The notes: a model not told the origin generated them from the letters alone. Counted from the stretch's first letter, positions 35,085-44,690 are shown. The stretch is 64,000 bases of DNA from Bradyrhizobium algeriense (GCF_003062295.1 NZ_PYCN01000027.1:1-64000); one strand, 5' to 3'. Made by a program: numbers and translations.

Positions 35085-36616
35085 TGGAAATGGCGTCGTC
35101 GGTGATTAAATTCTCGCGTTTGGCATTTGCCGCAGCCGCGTTGCTGGTGTCGTCGGAGGCGGTCGTGCATGCCCAGAGCACGCTGCGCATCGGCATTGCC
35201 CAGGATCCGGACGTCCTGGACCCGTCAATCAGCCGCACCTATGTCGGCCGCATCGTGTTCGCGGCATTTTGCGACAAGCTGTTCGATATCGATGAAAAGC
35301 TCAATATCGTGCCGCAACTGGCGCTGTCACACGAGACTTCCGCCGACGGCAAGGAAATGACGATCAAGCTGCGGCCCGGCGTCAAATTCCATGATGGTGA
35401 GCCCTTCAATGCCGAAGCCGCCAAGTTTTCGATCGAACGTCACCTGACGCTGCCGACCTCATTCCGGAAACCGGAACTGGCGACCGTCGACCATGTCGAT
35501 GTCGTCGATCCCCTGACGATCAAGCTCGTGCTGAAATCGCCGTTTGCACCGCTGATCGCACAGCTCACCGACCGTGCCGGGATGATGATGTCGCCGAAGG
35601 CCGCCAAGGAGCAAGGCGACAAGTTTGGACAGCATCCGGTCTGCGCCGGACCCTATAAATTCGTCGAGCGCGTGCAGCAGGATCGCATGGTGTTCGAAAA
35701 GTTTGCCGACTACTGGAACAAGGACAACATCTTCATCGATCGCGTGGTGTTTCTGCCGATCGTCGATTCGACGGTGCGGCTCGCCAACCTGAAATCAGGC
35801 GGCCTTGACTTGATCGAACGCGTCCTGGCGACCGACATCAAGGCCGTTCGCGCCGACAGCAAGCTGAAATTGTCTACAGCGCCGGCGATCGGCTACATGG
35901 GTCTCACCATCAATGTGGCCAACGACAAGAACAAGGGCGCGCTCAGTCAGTCCGTCAAGGTGCGACAGGCGCTCGATCTCTCGATCGACCGCGAGGCACT
36001 CAATCAGGTCGTGTTCAACGGCGAGTTCTTCCCCGGCAATCAATGGGTCAGCCCCGATCATCCTTATTATCAAAAGGCATTTCCGGTCAAACCTCGCGAC
36101 GTCACCAAGGCGAAGGCCTTGTTGAAGGAAGCTGGTGTAAGCCTCCCGGTCACTGTCGATCTCATGGTACCACTGGGCGCAGAGAACGAGGCCGTTGCGC
36201 AGGTCCTGCAATCGATGGCATCGGAAGTGGGCATCGACCTGAAGATCCGGACCATCGAGTTCGCGACCTCGTTCAAGCAAGCCCAGGCCGGAGAATTTCA
36301 AGCCTTCCTCATCCCGTGGAGCGGACGAATCGACCCGGACGGCAACGCCTATGTATTTTTGCATAGTAAGGCGCCGCAGAACGACGGCGGCTATTCCAAC
36401 CCGGAAGCCGATAAAGCGCTCGAAGACGCCCGTCTCGTGACCGACCAGGCACAGCGCATGGCGATTTACGAGAAACTGACCAAGGTCGTTCTGAACGACG
36501 AGCCGTTGCTCTATCTTTATCATCCCAAGCTCCTGATCGCGCATACCACCAAGCTCGAGGGCTACAGGCAGATGCCGGACGGGCTCGTGCGAGTGGTTGG
36601 ACTGAAACTGAAGTGA
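35084..36616 (+). CDS. peptide-type ABC importer, periplasmic binding protein (system 2)
   Basis: The 510-residue family 5 solute-binding protein has a signal peptide, SRLAFAAAALLVSSEAVVHA, cleaved before QSTLRIG. Family blocks are IGIAQDPDVLDPSISRTYVG and IKLRPGVKFHDGEPFNAEA. The first ATG (35084) shares a base with the preceding stop; a second ATG at 35090 would work equally well. It is only distantly similar to the system 1 binding protein (different N-terminal and core sequences), suggesting that the two importers take up different ligands. Confidence 0.92.
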   Translation: MEMASSVIKFSRLAFAAAALLVSSEAVVHAQSTLRIGIAQDPDVLDPSISRTYVGRIVFAAFCDKLFDIDEKLNIVPQLALSHETSADGKEMTIKLRPGVKFHDGEPFNAEAAKFSIERHLTLPTSFRKPELATVDHVDVVDPLTIKLVLKSPFAPLIAQLTDRAGMMMSPKAAKEQGDKFGQHPVCAGPYKFVERVQQDRMVFEKFADYWNKDNIFIDRVVFLPIVDSTVRLANLKSGGLDLIERVLATDIKAVRADSKLKLSTAPAIGYMGLTINVANDKNKGALSQSVKVRQALDLSIDREALNQVVFNGEFFPGNQWVSPDHPYYQKAFPVKPRDVTKAKALLKEAGVSLPVTVDLMVPLGAENEAVAQVLQSMASEVGIDLKIRTIEFATSFKQAQAGEFQAFLIPWSGRIDPDGNAYVFLHSKAPQNDGGYSNPEADKALEDARLVTDQAQRMAIYEKLTKVVLNDEPLLYLYHPKLLIAHTTKLEGYRQMPDGLVRVVGLKLK

Positions 36617-36635
36617 GGGCCGCGCTCTCCCTCTC

Positions 36636-36752
36636 GTGTCCCGGATGCATTGCCGCGCATAAGCGATGCAATGCCAGGCCGGGACCCACCGTGGGACATG
36701 GGTCCCGGTTCTGCGGCGCAACGATGCACCGCTGCGCTGCGCCCGGGACACG
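36636..36752. repeat. palindromic intergenic repeat, family G
   Basis: The outer arms are TGTCCCGGATGCATTGC and GCGCCCGGGACA, with further inner hairpins GTCCCGG/CCGGGAC and GCATCG-type arms. It fills the 145-bp gap between the system 2 binding protein and its permease and ends 9 bases before the permease start. Confidence 0.75.
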
Positions 36753-36761
36753 GATGAAACC

Positions 36762-37703
36762 ATGCTGAACTTCCTCGGCCAGCGCATCCTGCAGCTGATC
36801 CCGACATTGTTCTTCGTGTCGGTCCTGATCTTCTCGCTTCAGCATCTGCTGCCCGGGGATCCCGCCCTGGTGATGGCCGGCGAGGAGCGCGATCCCGCCG
36901 TCATCCAGCAAATTCGCGAGCAATACAGACTCGATCAACCGATCCCGATCCAATATGCCTATTGGGTCAAAGGCGTATTGTCGGGCGATCTCGGTGAGTC
37001 CCTGCGCATCAAGGTGCCCGTGCTGCAGTTGATCGCGCAGAAACTGCCTGTGACGATGCAAGTCGCGTCGATGGCGATCGTGATCGCCTTCCTGATCGGC
37101 ATTCCCGCAGGCATCGTCTCCGCGGTAAAGAAAGGCACGGGGTGGGACTATGGCGCCAACCTGTTCGCGCTGTGGGGCATCTCGACGCCGAACTTCTGGC
37201 TCGGCATCATGCTGATCTTCCTGTTCTCGGTTGAACTCGGCTGGCTGCCGGCGTCGGGCTACGTGCCGCTGACCGAGAACTGGCGCGCCAGCCTCGCCTC
37301 CACCATCATGCCGGCCTTCGTGCTGGGCAATGCGATTGCCGCGATCCTGATGCGACATACCCGCAGTGCCATGCTGCAGGTGCTCGAAAGCGACTACGTC
37401 CGCACCGCCCGCGCCAAGGGGCTTTCCGAGCGCTCCGTCATTCTCAAGCACGCCATGCGCAACGCGCTGACGCCGGTCATTACGCTGGGCGCGCTCGAAC
37501 TGGGCACGCTGCTGTCCGGCGCGGTGCTGACCGAGCAGATTTTTTCGATTCCAGGCTTCGGCAAGCTGATCGTCGATGCCGTCTTCAATCGCGACTACGC
37601 GGTCGTGCAGGGCGTCGTGCTGACGACGGCAACAATTTACATCACGCTCAATCTTATCGCCGATATCGCCTACATCCTCGTCAATCCACGGTTGAGGGCT
37701 TAG
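36762..37703 (+). CDS. peptide ABC importer permease, DppB-like (system 2)
   Basis: The 313-residue permease has six membrane segments. The N-terminus is LNFLGQRILQLIPTLFFVSV, the periplasmic loop HLLPGDPALVMAGEERDP is typical of DppB, and the coupling loop is LESDYVRTARAKGLSERSVI with HAMRNALTPVITLG. I chose the start at 36762 because the frame upstream translates the family G repeat. It lies 3 bp before the DppC-like gene. Confidence 0.94.
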   Translation: MLNFLGQRILQLIPTLFFVSVLIFSLQHLLPGDPALVMAGEERDPAVIQQIREQYRLDQPIPIQYAYWVKGVLSGDLGESLRIKVPVLQLIAQKLPVTMQVASMAIVIAFLIGIPAGIVSAVKKGTGWDYGANLFALWGISTPNFWLGIMLIFLFSVELGWLPASGYVPLTENWRASLASTIMPAFVLGNAIAAILMRHTRSAMLQVLESDYVRTARAKGLSERSVILKHAMRNALTPVITLGALELGTLLSGAVLTEQIFSIPGFGKLIVDAVFNRDYAVVQGVVLTTATIYITLNLIADIAYILVNPRLRA

Positions 37704-37706
37704 GCC

Positions 37707-38594
37707 ATGACCGACGCGACAATCGGCGCGATCAAGCTGACCGCTTCCGACGAACAGGAGAGCCCGGCGCGACGCGCGCTGCGCCGGCTGTTCAAGCGCA
37801 AGGGCGCGGTGGTAGGTCTCGCCGTGATTGCGACCTTCGCCCTGCTCGCTTTGCTGGCGCCGCTGGTCGTGCCTTATGATCCGATCGCAACCAGTTGGTC
37901 GCTGGTTCGCAAGCCGCCGTCTGCCCTGCACTGGTTCGGCACTGATGAACTCGGGCGCGACATTCTCGCCCGCGTGGTCTATGGCGCGCGGGCTTCGCTG
38001 CTCGCGGGCGCGATCTCGGTCGGGATCGCGCTTTCGATCGGCGTGCCGCTCGGCCTGTTGTCGGGCTATCGCGGCGGCTTCATCGACGCCCTGATCAGCC
38101 GCATCACGGACGCGATGTTGGCCTGCCCGTTCCTGATCCTCGCGATTGCACTGGCCGCGTTTCTGGGGCCGAGCCTCGGCAATGCCATGATCGCGATCGG
38201 CATCTCGGCGACGCCGATCTTCGTGCGGCTCACGCGCGGCCAGGTGATGAGCGTCAAGGTCGAGGACTATGTCGAGGCCGCGCGCGCCATGGGTAATCCG
38301 CGGTGGCGCATCGCGCTGTTTCATATCCTTCCCAACATCATGCCGGCGCTATTGGTGCAGGCGACACTGTCGATCGCTGCGGCCATCATTGCGGAGGCCG
38401 CGCTGTCCTTCCTCGGCCTCGGCCAGCAGCCCCCGGCCCCGTCCTGGGGCAGCATGCTGAACGCCGCGCAGCGCTTTCTCACCAACGCGCCCTGGATGGC
38501 GGTCTGGCCGGGACTGGCGATCTTCCTCGTGGTGCTCTCGTTCAACCTGGTCGGCGACGGCCTGCGCGACGCGCTGGATCCAAGGGAAAGGTAG
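37707..38594 (+). CDS. peptide ABC importer permease, DppC-like (system 2)
   Basis: The 295-residue permease has the OppC-type entry HWFGTDELGRDILARVVYGA and the coupling loop VKVEDYVEAARAMGNPRWRI with HILPNIMPALLVQ. Its last block, LSFLGLGQQPPAPSWGSML, is the usual OppC C-terminal motif. It is the last gene of the plus-strand locus that starts at 24598. A family A repeat follows 12 bases after its stop and may mark the transcript end. Confidence 0.94.
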   Translation: MTDATIGAIKLTASDEQESPARRALRRLFKRKGAVVGLAVIATFALLALLAPLVVPYDPIATSWSLVRKPPSALHWFGTDELGRDILARVVYGARASLLAGAISVGIALSIGVPLGLLSGYRGGFIDALISRITDAMLACPFLILAIALAAFLGPSLGNAMIAIGISATPIFVRLTRGQVMSVKVEDYVEAARAMGNPRWRIALFHILPNIMPALLVQATLSIAAAIIAEAALSFLGLGQQPPAPSWGSMLNAAQRFLTNAPWMAVWPGLAIFLVVLSFNLVGDGLRDALDPRER

Positions 38595-38606
38595 GCGCCG
38601 GCAGAG

Positions 38607-38687
38607 CCGTCATTGCGAGTGCAGCGAAGCAATCCATGGCACCGCAAGGAAGGTGGATTGCTTCGTCGCTTCGCTCCTCGCAATGAC
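38607..38687. repeat. palindromic intergenic repeat, family A copy 4
   Basis: CCGTCATTGCGAG and CTCGCAATGAC form the ends; GCGAAGCAATCCA and TGGATTGCTTCG-like sequence form the inner arms. It lies between convergent genes (DppC-like and the CnbZ-like gene), where its hairpin could terminate or protect both transcripts. Confidence 0.85.
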
Positions 38688-38708
38688 AAGCAATTCACCT
38701 AACCGCCG

Positions 38709-39452
38709 CTAAACCACCACTTCCCGCATCACTCTCCGACAATCCATCTCATACTCAAGATCGATCACCGGCGGCCGGGCAAAATGCCAGGTCAGCCCCG
38801 AACGCGCGGCGCCACGGCGAACGAGCGCATCGGCAAAGACATGGTGGAAATCGTGGATGGTGTAGGTCTGCGTCGCCGTCGCATCCTTCCAGCCGAACCC
38901 GAATTCGCCCATGCGCCGCTCCATCACGCTGGCGACATAACGGACCTTCTCCGCAATGCCCTCGGGGCTGATGTCACGGTAGCGCACCGTGCGCTCCGCA
39001 TAGCTCGCGTTGCCTTCCTGCGACTCGCCACTGCCTGCGATGACGAAGCTCGGCGTCGCGCTTTGGTTCGGCCGCGTGAATGAAAAAGCATAAAACGACG
39101 GCTCGGCCGGCGGATCGATCTCCGGACAGACATTGCTGCGCGCTACCGGATTGGTTTTGCCGTCATAGACGCCCCACTCCGCCAGCGTCTTGACGTAGTG
39201 CAGGTTGAAATTGCGGAATCCTTCGTCGGTGAAGGCGGCCGGTGAACGCAGCTCGCACGCACAGAACGACGTCAGCGGCCTTCCCGCCGCCTGAATGTAT
39301 TTTGCGATCTGCGCAAAGCCCTCGGCCAGCGGCACCCATTTGTCGAACCGTACCCGTTCGATTTCATAGCCGGGATTGGCCGCTACCCCGCCGGAATACT
39401 GAAACACGGCCGGAATGAAGCGGTAGTTGCCGGCTGCAAAGTCGCTCGTCAT
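38709..39452 (-). CDS. CnbZ-like (2-aminomuconate deaminase-type) protein
   Basis: The 247-residue soluble protein resembles proteins annotated as 2-amino-5-chloromuconate deaminase CnbZ. Shared blocks, from memory of the family, are NYRFIPAVFQYSGGVAA near the N-terminus, FCACELRSPAAFTDEGF, SNVCPEIDPPAEPSFYAFSF and the C-terminal ARSGLTWHFARPPV. The two Cys in FCACELRSP and the one in SNVCPE are conserved-looking candidates for catalysis or metal binding. No aromatic meta-cleavage genes are adjacent, so the natural substrate is probably different. A stand-alone gene facing the ABC locus. Confidence 0.5.
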   Translation of the reverse strand: MTSDFAAGNYRFIPAVFQYSGGVAANPGYEIERVRFDKWVPLAEGFAQIAKYIQAAGRPLTSFCACELRSPAAFTDEGFRNFNLHYVKTLAEWGVYDGKTNPVARSNVCPEIDPPAEPSFYAFSFTRPNQSATPSFVIAGSGESQEGNASYAERTVRYRDISPEGIAEKVRYVASVMERRMGEFGFGWKDATATQTYTIHDFHHVFADALVRRGAARSGLTWHFARPPVIDLEYEMDCRRVMREVVV

Positions 39453-39529
39453 GTTGGCTCCCCTGTTTCTTTCTTCCTAGCATGCATGATCCCGCGGCGT
39501 CGCCGGTCGCATGACTGCCGGTACAAAAA

Positions 39530-39560
39530 AGCGGCGGCAGCGATTTCCGCTGCCGCCGCT
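39530..39560 (-). terminator. Rho-independent terminator of the RND efflux operon
   Basis: The arms GCGGCGGCAGCG and CGCTGCCGCCGC (plus an A/T pair) flank a 5-base loop; on the minus strand they are followed by TTTTTTG. It lies 26 bases past the RND pump stop. Confidence 0.93.
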
Positions 39561-39585
39561 CGCGATTATTCGCGGGCTTGAGAGC

Positions 39586-42500
39586 TCAGGTCGGCTTGAG
39601 CGCCGTCTTCCCGAGATCGAAATCGGCAATCTCCTTGGTCCGCTCCGAGTCGGCTCTGGCCTGGTGGTCGGTAGCGAGCCAGACATAAACCGCCGGAAGC
39701 ACGAACAGCGTGAACAGCGTACCGATCGACATGCCGGAGACCACGACGAGACCGATCGAGAAGCGGCTCGCCGCACCTGCCCCGGTCGCGGTCAATAGCG
39801 GAATCAAACCGGTGACCATCGCCGCCGTCGTCATCAGGATCGGACGCAGCCGGATGCGGGCCGCCATCTCGATCGCCGAACGCTTGTCGAGGCCTTCCTT
39901 GAGTTGCAATTCGTTAGCGAACTCGACCATCAGGATGCCGTGCTTGGTGATGAGGCCGACCAGCGTCAACAACCCGACCTGGGTATAGATGTTGATGGTG
40001 GCCATGCCGAAGAACAGCGGGATCAGCGCACCGACGATCGCCATGGGAACGCTGATCATGATCACCAGCGGATCCCACAAGCTCTCGAACTGGGCCGCCA
40101 GCACCAGGAAGATGATGATCAGCGCGAAGCCGAAGGTGATCGCTAGCTGATTGCCTTCCTGCACATATTGGCGGGAATCGGCCAGATAATCGTGGCCGAA
40201 ACCGGCGGGCAACTTTTTCGCCTCGCCCTCCAGGAAGTCTACCGCCTGCCCGACGGTCACGCCCGGCATCGGCACCGCCTGGAAGGTCGCGGAATTGAGC
40301 TGGTTGTAATGCGTCAGCGAGTTCGGATCGGTGGCGGTCTCGATCGACACGATGGTCGACAGCGGAACCAACTGCCCGGTGCTGGTCGGGACATAGTAAC
40401 CGCCGAGCGATTCCGGCGACAGCCGCATGCCGCGCGGCACCTGCGGAATCACCTGATAGGACCGTCCTTCGAGATTGAAGCGGTTGACGTAATTGCCGCC
40501 CAGCAGCGTCTGCAGCGTGGCACCGACCTGCGCCATGTTGATGCCGAGATCGCTGGCCTTGGAACGGTCGACGGAGACGCGCACCACCGGCTGATTGAAA
40601 TCGAGGTCAGAGTCGGACACGATGAACAAGCCGCTCTTGCGTGCAGCGTCCTTCAGCTTGGCCATCTGCTCGTAGACGGTCTGGAAGCCGGAGGTCGAGT
40701 TGATCACCATCTGCACCGGCAAACCGCCCGGCCCGCCCGGAAGCGGCGGCAGGTTGAACGCAAACGCCTGGACGCCTTCAATCTTGGCGATCTCCGCCTG
40801 CACCAGCGGCTTCAGCTTGATCGAGGAACGCTCGCGCTCGTCCCACGGCTTCAACAGCATGCCGGCAATGCCGCCCTGCGGCCCGTTGATGCCGTTCAGG
40901 ACGAAGCGCAGGTCGGTTTCGGGGAATTTGGCGAACGCCTTGTCGAGCTTCTCGCCGTAGAAGTCGACATAATCGATGTTGGCGTATTTCGGCGCCTTGG
41001 TCACCGAGAACACGATGCCCTGATCCTCTTCGGGAGCGAGCTCCTTGGCCGTGTTCATATAGAGGAATCCCACCAGGCCGAGGATCGTCAGCGCGAACAC
41101 GCCGGTGATCGGACGATAGTCGAGCGAGCGGTCGAGCTGACGGCCGTACCAGCGCGTCATCGCGCCGAACACGCGGTTCACGAGCCTGGCGAACCGCCCC
41201 TCGTCGGCACTCTTCAATAAGACCGAGCACATCATCGGCGACAGCGTCAGCGCGATCACGCCCGATACGATCACCGAGCCCGCCAGCGTGAAGGCGAATT
41301 CGCGGAACAGCGAACCAGTCAGGCCGCCGAGGAAGCCGATCGGCGCGTACACGGCAGCGAGTGTAATCGTCATCGAGATCACGGGGCCGACGATTTCGCG
41401 CGCGCCCTGCAGTGACGCCTGCACCGGCGTTTTTCCTTCCTCCAGATGGCGATGGATGTTCTCCACCACCACGATGGCGTCGTCGACCACGAGTCCGATC
41501 GCCAGCACCATCGCCAGCAACGTCAGCAGGTTGAAAGTGAAACCCATCATCAGCATCAGGCTGCAGACGCCGATCAGCGACAGCGGAATCGTGACCACGG
41601 GGATGATGACGGAGCGGAACGAGGCCAGGAACAGGAAGATCACGACTACGACGATCAACACGGCCTCGATCAGCGTGTTCTTCACCTCGTCGATCGATGA
41701 CTGAATGAACTTGGTGGAATCGTAAGCCACCTTCATCTTCATCGATGGCGGCAGGTTGCGTTCGAGCTCCGGAAACAGCGCGCGCACGCCCTTGACCAGC
41801 GTCAGCGGGTTGCCTTGCGGCGTCGCCTGCACGCCGATGAAGATCGCGCGCTCGCCGCTGAACGCGACGCTCGCATCCGAGCTTTGGGCGGCAAGTTCGA
41901 CGGTTGCAATATCCTCGATCCGCACGAAGCCGCCGTCCTTGGACTTGACGATCATCTTCTTGAACTGCTCGAGGTTCCGCAGGTCGGTGTTGGTCTGAAT
42001 GTTCGAGACAATGAAATAGCCCTTGGACTGACCTGCCGCGGCCTGGAAGTTGTTGGCGGCGATCGCCGCCGAGACGTCGCTTGGCGATACGCCGCGGCCT
42101 GCCATCCGCACTGGATCGAGCCACAGCCGCATCGCAAACGTTTGCCCGCCGAGAATGTCTGCCGACGCCACGCCGTCGACCGTCGACAATACGGGCTGGA
42201 CGACGCGCGTGAGGTAGTCCGAGATCGCAGACCCCGAGAGCTCGTCGCTGGAGAATCCGAGATACATCACGGCCGTGGTCTGGCCGGTCGTCTTGGTCAC
42301 GATCGGGTCGTTCGATTCCTTCGGGATCAGGTATCTGACCGAGTTCACCTTGGCGAGAACTTCGGTGAGCGCCTGGTTCGGATCGAAGTTCAGCTTGACG
42401 TAGACCTGGATCGTGCTGGTGCCCTGCACGGACGAGGAGGTGATGTAGTCGACGCCCTCGGCGGAGGCGACCGCCTGCTCGATCGGCGTGGTGATGAAAC

Positions 42501-42681
42501 CCTGAATCAGGTTGGCCGACGCGCCGGGATAGACGGTGGTGACATTGACCACCGTGTTCGACAGTTTCGGATATTGCCGGATCGGCAATACGCTGGCGGC
42601 CCGCAGACCAATCAGCAGGATCAGCAGGCTGACGACGACCGACAGGACCGGACGCTTGATGAAAATATCGGTTAAGGCCAT
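39586..42681 (-). CDS. RND (HAE1-type) multidrug efflux pump subunit
   Basis: The 1031-residue inner-membrane proton antiporter has the AcrB/MexB architecture: an N-terminal TM helix (FIKRPVLSVVVSLLILLIG), a large periplasmic loop, central TM helices with GLVVDDAIVVVENIHRHLEE (the TM4 Asp pair used for proton relay), a second loop, and the C-terminal TM bundle (GLITKHGILMVEFANEL with the conserved Lys). It is the last gene of tetR-adaptor-pump, with a clear terminator. No outer-membrane factor gene follows, so it must use a TolC-like protein encoded elsewhere. Confidence 0.94.
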   Translation of the reverse strand: MALTDIFIKRPVLSVVVSLLILLIGLRAASVLPIRQYPKLSNTVVNVTTVYPGASANLIQGFITTPIEQAVASAEGVDYITSSSVQGTSTIQVYVKLNFDPNQALTEVLAKVNSVRYLIPKESNDPIVTKTTGQTTAVMYLGFSSDELSGSAISDYLTRVVQPVLSTVDGVASADILGGQTFAMRLWLDPVRMAGRGVSPSDVSAAIAANNFQAAAGQSKGYFIVSNIQTNTDLRNLEQFKKMIVKSKDGGFVRIEDIATVELAAQSSDASVAFSGERAIFIGVQATPQGNPLTLVKGVRALFPELERNLPPSMKMKVAYDSTKFIQSSIDEVKNTLIEAVLIVVVVIFLFLASFRSVIIPVVTIPLSLIGVCSLMLMMGFTFNLLTLLAMVLAIGLVVDDAIVVVENIHRHLEEGKTPVQASLQGAREIVGPVISMTITLAAVYAPIGFLGGLTGSLFREFAFTLAGSVIVSGVIALTLSPMMCSVLLKSADEGRFARLVNRVFGAMTRWYGRQLDRSLDYRPITGVFALTILGLVGFLYMNTAKELAPEEDQGIVFSVTKAPKYANIDYVDFYGEKLDKAFAKFPETDLRFVLNGINGPQGGIAGMLLKPWDERERSSIKLKPLVQAEIAKIEGVQAFAFNLPPLPGGPGGLPVQMVINSTSGFQTVYEQMAKLKDAARKSGLFIVSDSDLDFNQPVVRVSVDRSKASDLGINMAQVGATLQTLLGGNYVNRFNLEGRSYQVIPQVPRGMRLSPESLGGYYVPTSTGQLVPLSTIVSIETATDPNSLTHYNQLNSATFQAVPMPGVTVGQAVDFLEGEAKKLPAGFGHDYLADSRQYVQEGNQLAITFGFALIIIFLVLAAQFESLWDPLVIMISVPMAIVGALIPLFFGMATINIYTQVGLLTLVGLITKHGILMVEFANELQLKEGLDKRSAIEMAARIRLRPILMTTAAMVTGLIPLLTATGAGAASRFSIGLVVVSGMSIGTLFTLFVLPAVYVWLATDHQARADSERTKEIADFDLGKTALKPT

Positions 42682-42758
42682 CGCAAAATTATCCCGCTGA
42701 GTTCAGCATTTTTCCGGGCACGGCCTCATCTCAAGGACCGTTGCCCGCCTTGTCATCA

Positions 42759-42778
42759 GCGCGGCCCGCGGGCCGCGC
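42759..42778. promoter_or_regulatory. 20-bp perfect GC palindrome between adaptor and pump genes
   Basis: GCGCGGCCCGCGGGCCGCGC is fully self-complementary and lies 9 bases after the adaptor stop, in the 106-bp gap before the pump. As RNA it would form a stable stem. It could protect the adaptor message or attenuate pump expression. There is no T-run. Confidence 0.5.
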
Positions 42779-42787
42779 GATCGTCAG

Positions 42788-43990
42788 TTAGTAGCGTGGC
42801 GGCTTCGCCGGTATCGGCGGCACCGGCTCGTTCGAGACCGTCACGGCCGATCCCGATTGCAGCTTGAGCTGGCCGAGGGCTACGACACGGTCGCCGTCCT
42901 TCAATCCTTTCAGGATTTCAGCACGTCCCTCGATGCGGTTGCCGGTCTGCACGAAGGTACGCGTGACGATGAGGCTGGTCTTGCCGTCCTCTTCCTTTTT
43001 CTCGCTGAGGAGGTAGACCGAATCGCCATAGAGCGTGTAGTCGACCGCGGTTTCGGGCACGGTGATAACCGGCGGCTTGTTGGGCAGCACCACGGTGGTG
43101 GTCACGAACATGCCGGGCTTGAGGATCTTCTCCGGGTTCTGGATCGTCGCCTGCACGCGGATGTTGCGCGTCTCGATGGCGATCTGCGGCTCGATGGTGG
43201 TGATCTTGCCCTCGAAGGTGCGGCCCGGATAGGCGTCGACCGCGATACGAACGATCTGGCCGACCTTGAGCTGGCCGGAATCCTTTTCCGTCACGGTGAA
43301 GTTCGCATACAGCGCCGACAGATCGGTCAGCGAGACGATCTGCGTGCCGGCGGTCAGATATTGTCCAACCTCGACCTTGCGAACGCCGAGTTCGCCATCG
43401 AACGGCGCCCGCACCAGCTTCTGCGAGATAATGGCTTCCGTCTTGGCGATGCCGGCGCTGGCCTGATCGAACGCAGCCTGCGCCGTATCCACCGTCGCCT
43501 GCGGTCCGACCTGCCGCTCGGCCAATTGCTTGGCGCGATCCAGCGATATCTGCGCCACGCGCTGCTGGGCCTTGAAGTTGGCAAGGTCGCCCTGCTCCGG
43601 ACCGTCGAACAGCTGAACCAGCGGCGTGCCCGCCTTCACGCTGGCGCCTGCCGTGAACTGAATGTCGGTGATGCGGCCGTTGACATCGGAAGTCACGTTG
43701 ACCTGATGCACGGCGGCGAGATCGCCGACCGCGGTCAGGAGATTCGGAATGGTCTCGGACTTCGCCGTGGCAACGTTGACGCTCACCGGCGGCGGCTTGT
43801 TGTTCGCGAAGAACTGCGCGATCATCTTGCCGCGGAAATAGTTGAACCAGACCAGGCCCCCGACCAGCAGGGCCAGCAGCGTCCCCACAACGATGAACCA
43901 GCGCACCAGCCGGACCGGCCGCTTGTGCGGCTTGTCGGTAATCGGCTTGCCCGAAATTTTGGGTTCAGTCACGATATTCATGTCATGCAC
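42788..43990 (-). CDS. RND efflux periplasmic adaptor (membrane fusion protein)
   Basis: The 400-residue adaptor has an uncleaved membrane anchor (LVRWFIVVGTLLALLVGGLV, residues about 27-46), a lipoyl-like half (SDVNGRITDIQFTAGASVKA), a helical hairpin (LANFKAQQRVAQISLDRAKQ to AAFDQASAGIAKTEA), the second lipoyl half (VRAPFDGELGVRKVEVGQYL), and the beta-barrel and membrane-proximal parts. It overlaps the tetR 3' end by 8 bases, so translation is coupled. The start is 43990; an ATG three codons later is possible. Confidence 0.93.
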   Translation of the reverse strand: MHDMNIVTEPKISGKPITDKPHKRPVRLVRWFIVVGTLLALLVGGLVWFNYFRGKMIAQFFANNKPPPVSVNVATAKSETIPNLLTAVGDLAAVHQVNVTSDVNGRITDIQFTAGASVKAGTPLVQLFDGPEQGDLANFKAQQRVAQISLDRAKQLAERQVGPQATVDTAQAAFDQASAGIAKTEAIISQKLVRAPFDGELGVRKVEVGQYLTAGTQIVSLTDLSALYANFTVTEKDSGQLKVGQIVRIAVDAYPGRTFEGKITTIEPQIAIETRNIRVQATIQNPEKILKPGMFVTTTVVLPNKPPVITVPETAVDYTLYGDSVYLLSEKKEEDGKTSLIVTRTFVQTGNRIEGRAEILKGLKDGDRVVALGQLKLQSGSAVTVSNEPVPPIPAKPPRY

Positions 43991-44684
43991 TTTCTGCAGT
44001 TACCGATTGTCCCGAATTCGGTGACAGCTCGCCGTCCAGATGAGAAGCAATTGCGGCCTCGGTAAGTCCGATGCCGCGCAGGATGAATTGACACAGCTGC
44101 CGCTCCAGATCCGCGGCGTTGCCGTAGGAAAGACAAGGCACGGCGGGAAGCCGCGAGAGCGCCGCCATCAGCACGGTGTGGTGGGCGAACCAGAACAGGT
44201 TGAGCGGATCGCTGCCGATCCGCGACGCGTCGCCAGCCGCTACAGCGCTTTCGATCGATGCTCTAAATACCGGCCCGATCAGGCCGCCGATCTTGTCGTA
44301 GAGCAGACGCGCGAACTCGCCATCGTCGAGATGGCTCGTCGTCATCAGCCGCAGCCGCTGCGCTTCCTCCTGGTCCGAACCGTCGGATACTTCCATGAAA
44401 TGGCCGACCATGCCCTTGACCAGTTCGACCAGTGTGGCAGTTGAAGGCTCCTGGTCGAGCAGATGCGCGAAGTCCGGATCGGCCTCGCACTCCTCGGCGA
44501 GGATCTCGGCGTACAGCGCAGCCTTGGACGGGAAGTGCTTGAACAACAGCCCTTCCGAAATGGCAGCGGCCGCCGCCACGCTCTTGGTCGTGGTGCCGGC
44601 AAAGCCGTTACGGGCAAAGCATCGCTTGGCGGCGCTCAAGATCAATTGGCGCCGCAAGTCACTGGTCATGCGCAGGCTAGACAT
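43983..44684 (-). CDS. TetR-family repressor of the efflux operon
   Basis: The roughly 233-residue regulator has a TetR helix-turn-helix N-terminus (LILSAAKRCFARNGFAGTTT, then KSVAAAAAISEGLLFKHFPS) and a helical ligand-binding C-terminal part. Starts are possible at GTG 44702, ATG 44684 or ATG 44669. The palindrome at 44691-44706 would lie inside the gene if GTG 44702 were used, so 44684 or 44669 is favoured. It is the first gene of the operon and is expected to repress its own transcript together with the pump genes. Confidence 0.88.
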   Translation of the reverse strand: MSSLRMTSDLRRQLILSAAKRCFARNGFAGTTTKSVAAAAAISEGLLFKHFPSKAALYAEILAEECEADPDFAHLLDQEPSTATLVELVKGMVGHFMEVSDGSDQEEAQRLRLMTTSHLDDGEFARLLYDKIGGLIGPVFRASIESAVAAGDASRIGSDPLNLFWFAHHTVLMAALSRLPAVPCLSYGNAADLERQLCQFILRGIGLTEAAIASHLDGELSPNSGQSVTAESA

Positions 44685-44690
44685 GCGGGC

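Noticed and set aside
36309..38324. A 671-codon minus-strand frame opposite the system 2 permeases
   Set aside because: It is antisense to two permease genes with full motifs; its composition is that of a shadow frame.
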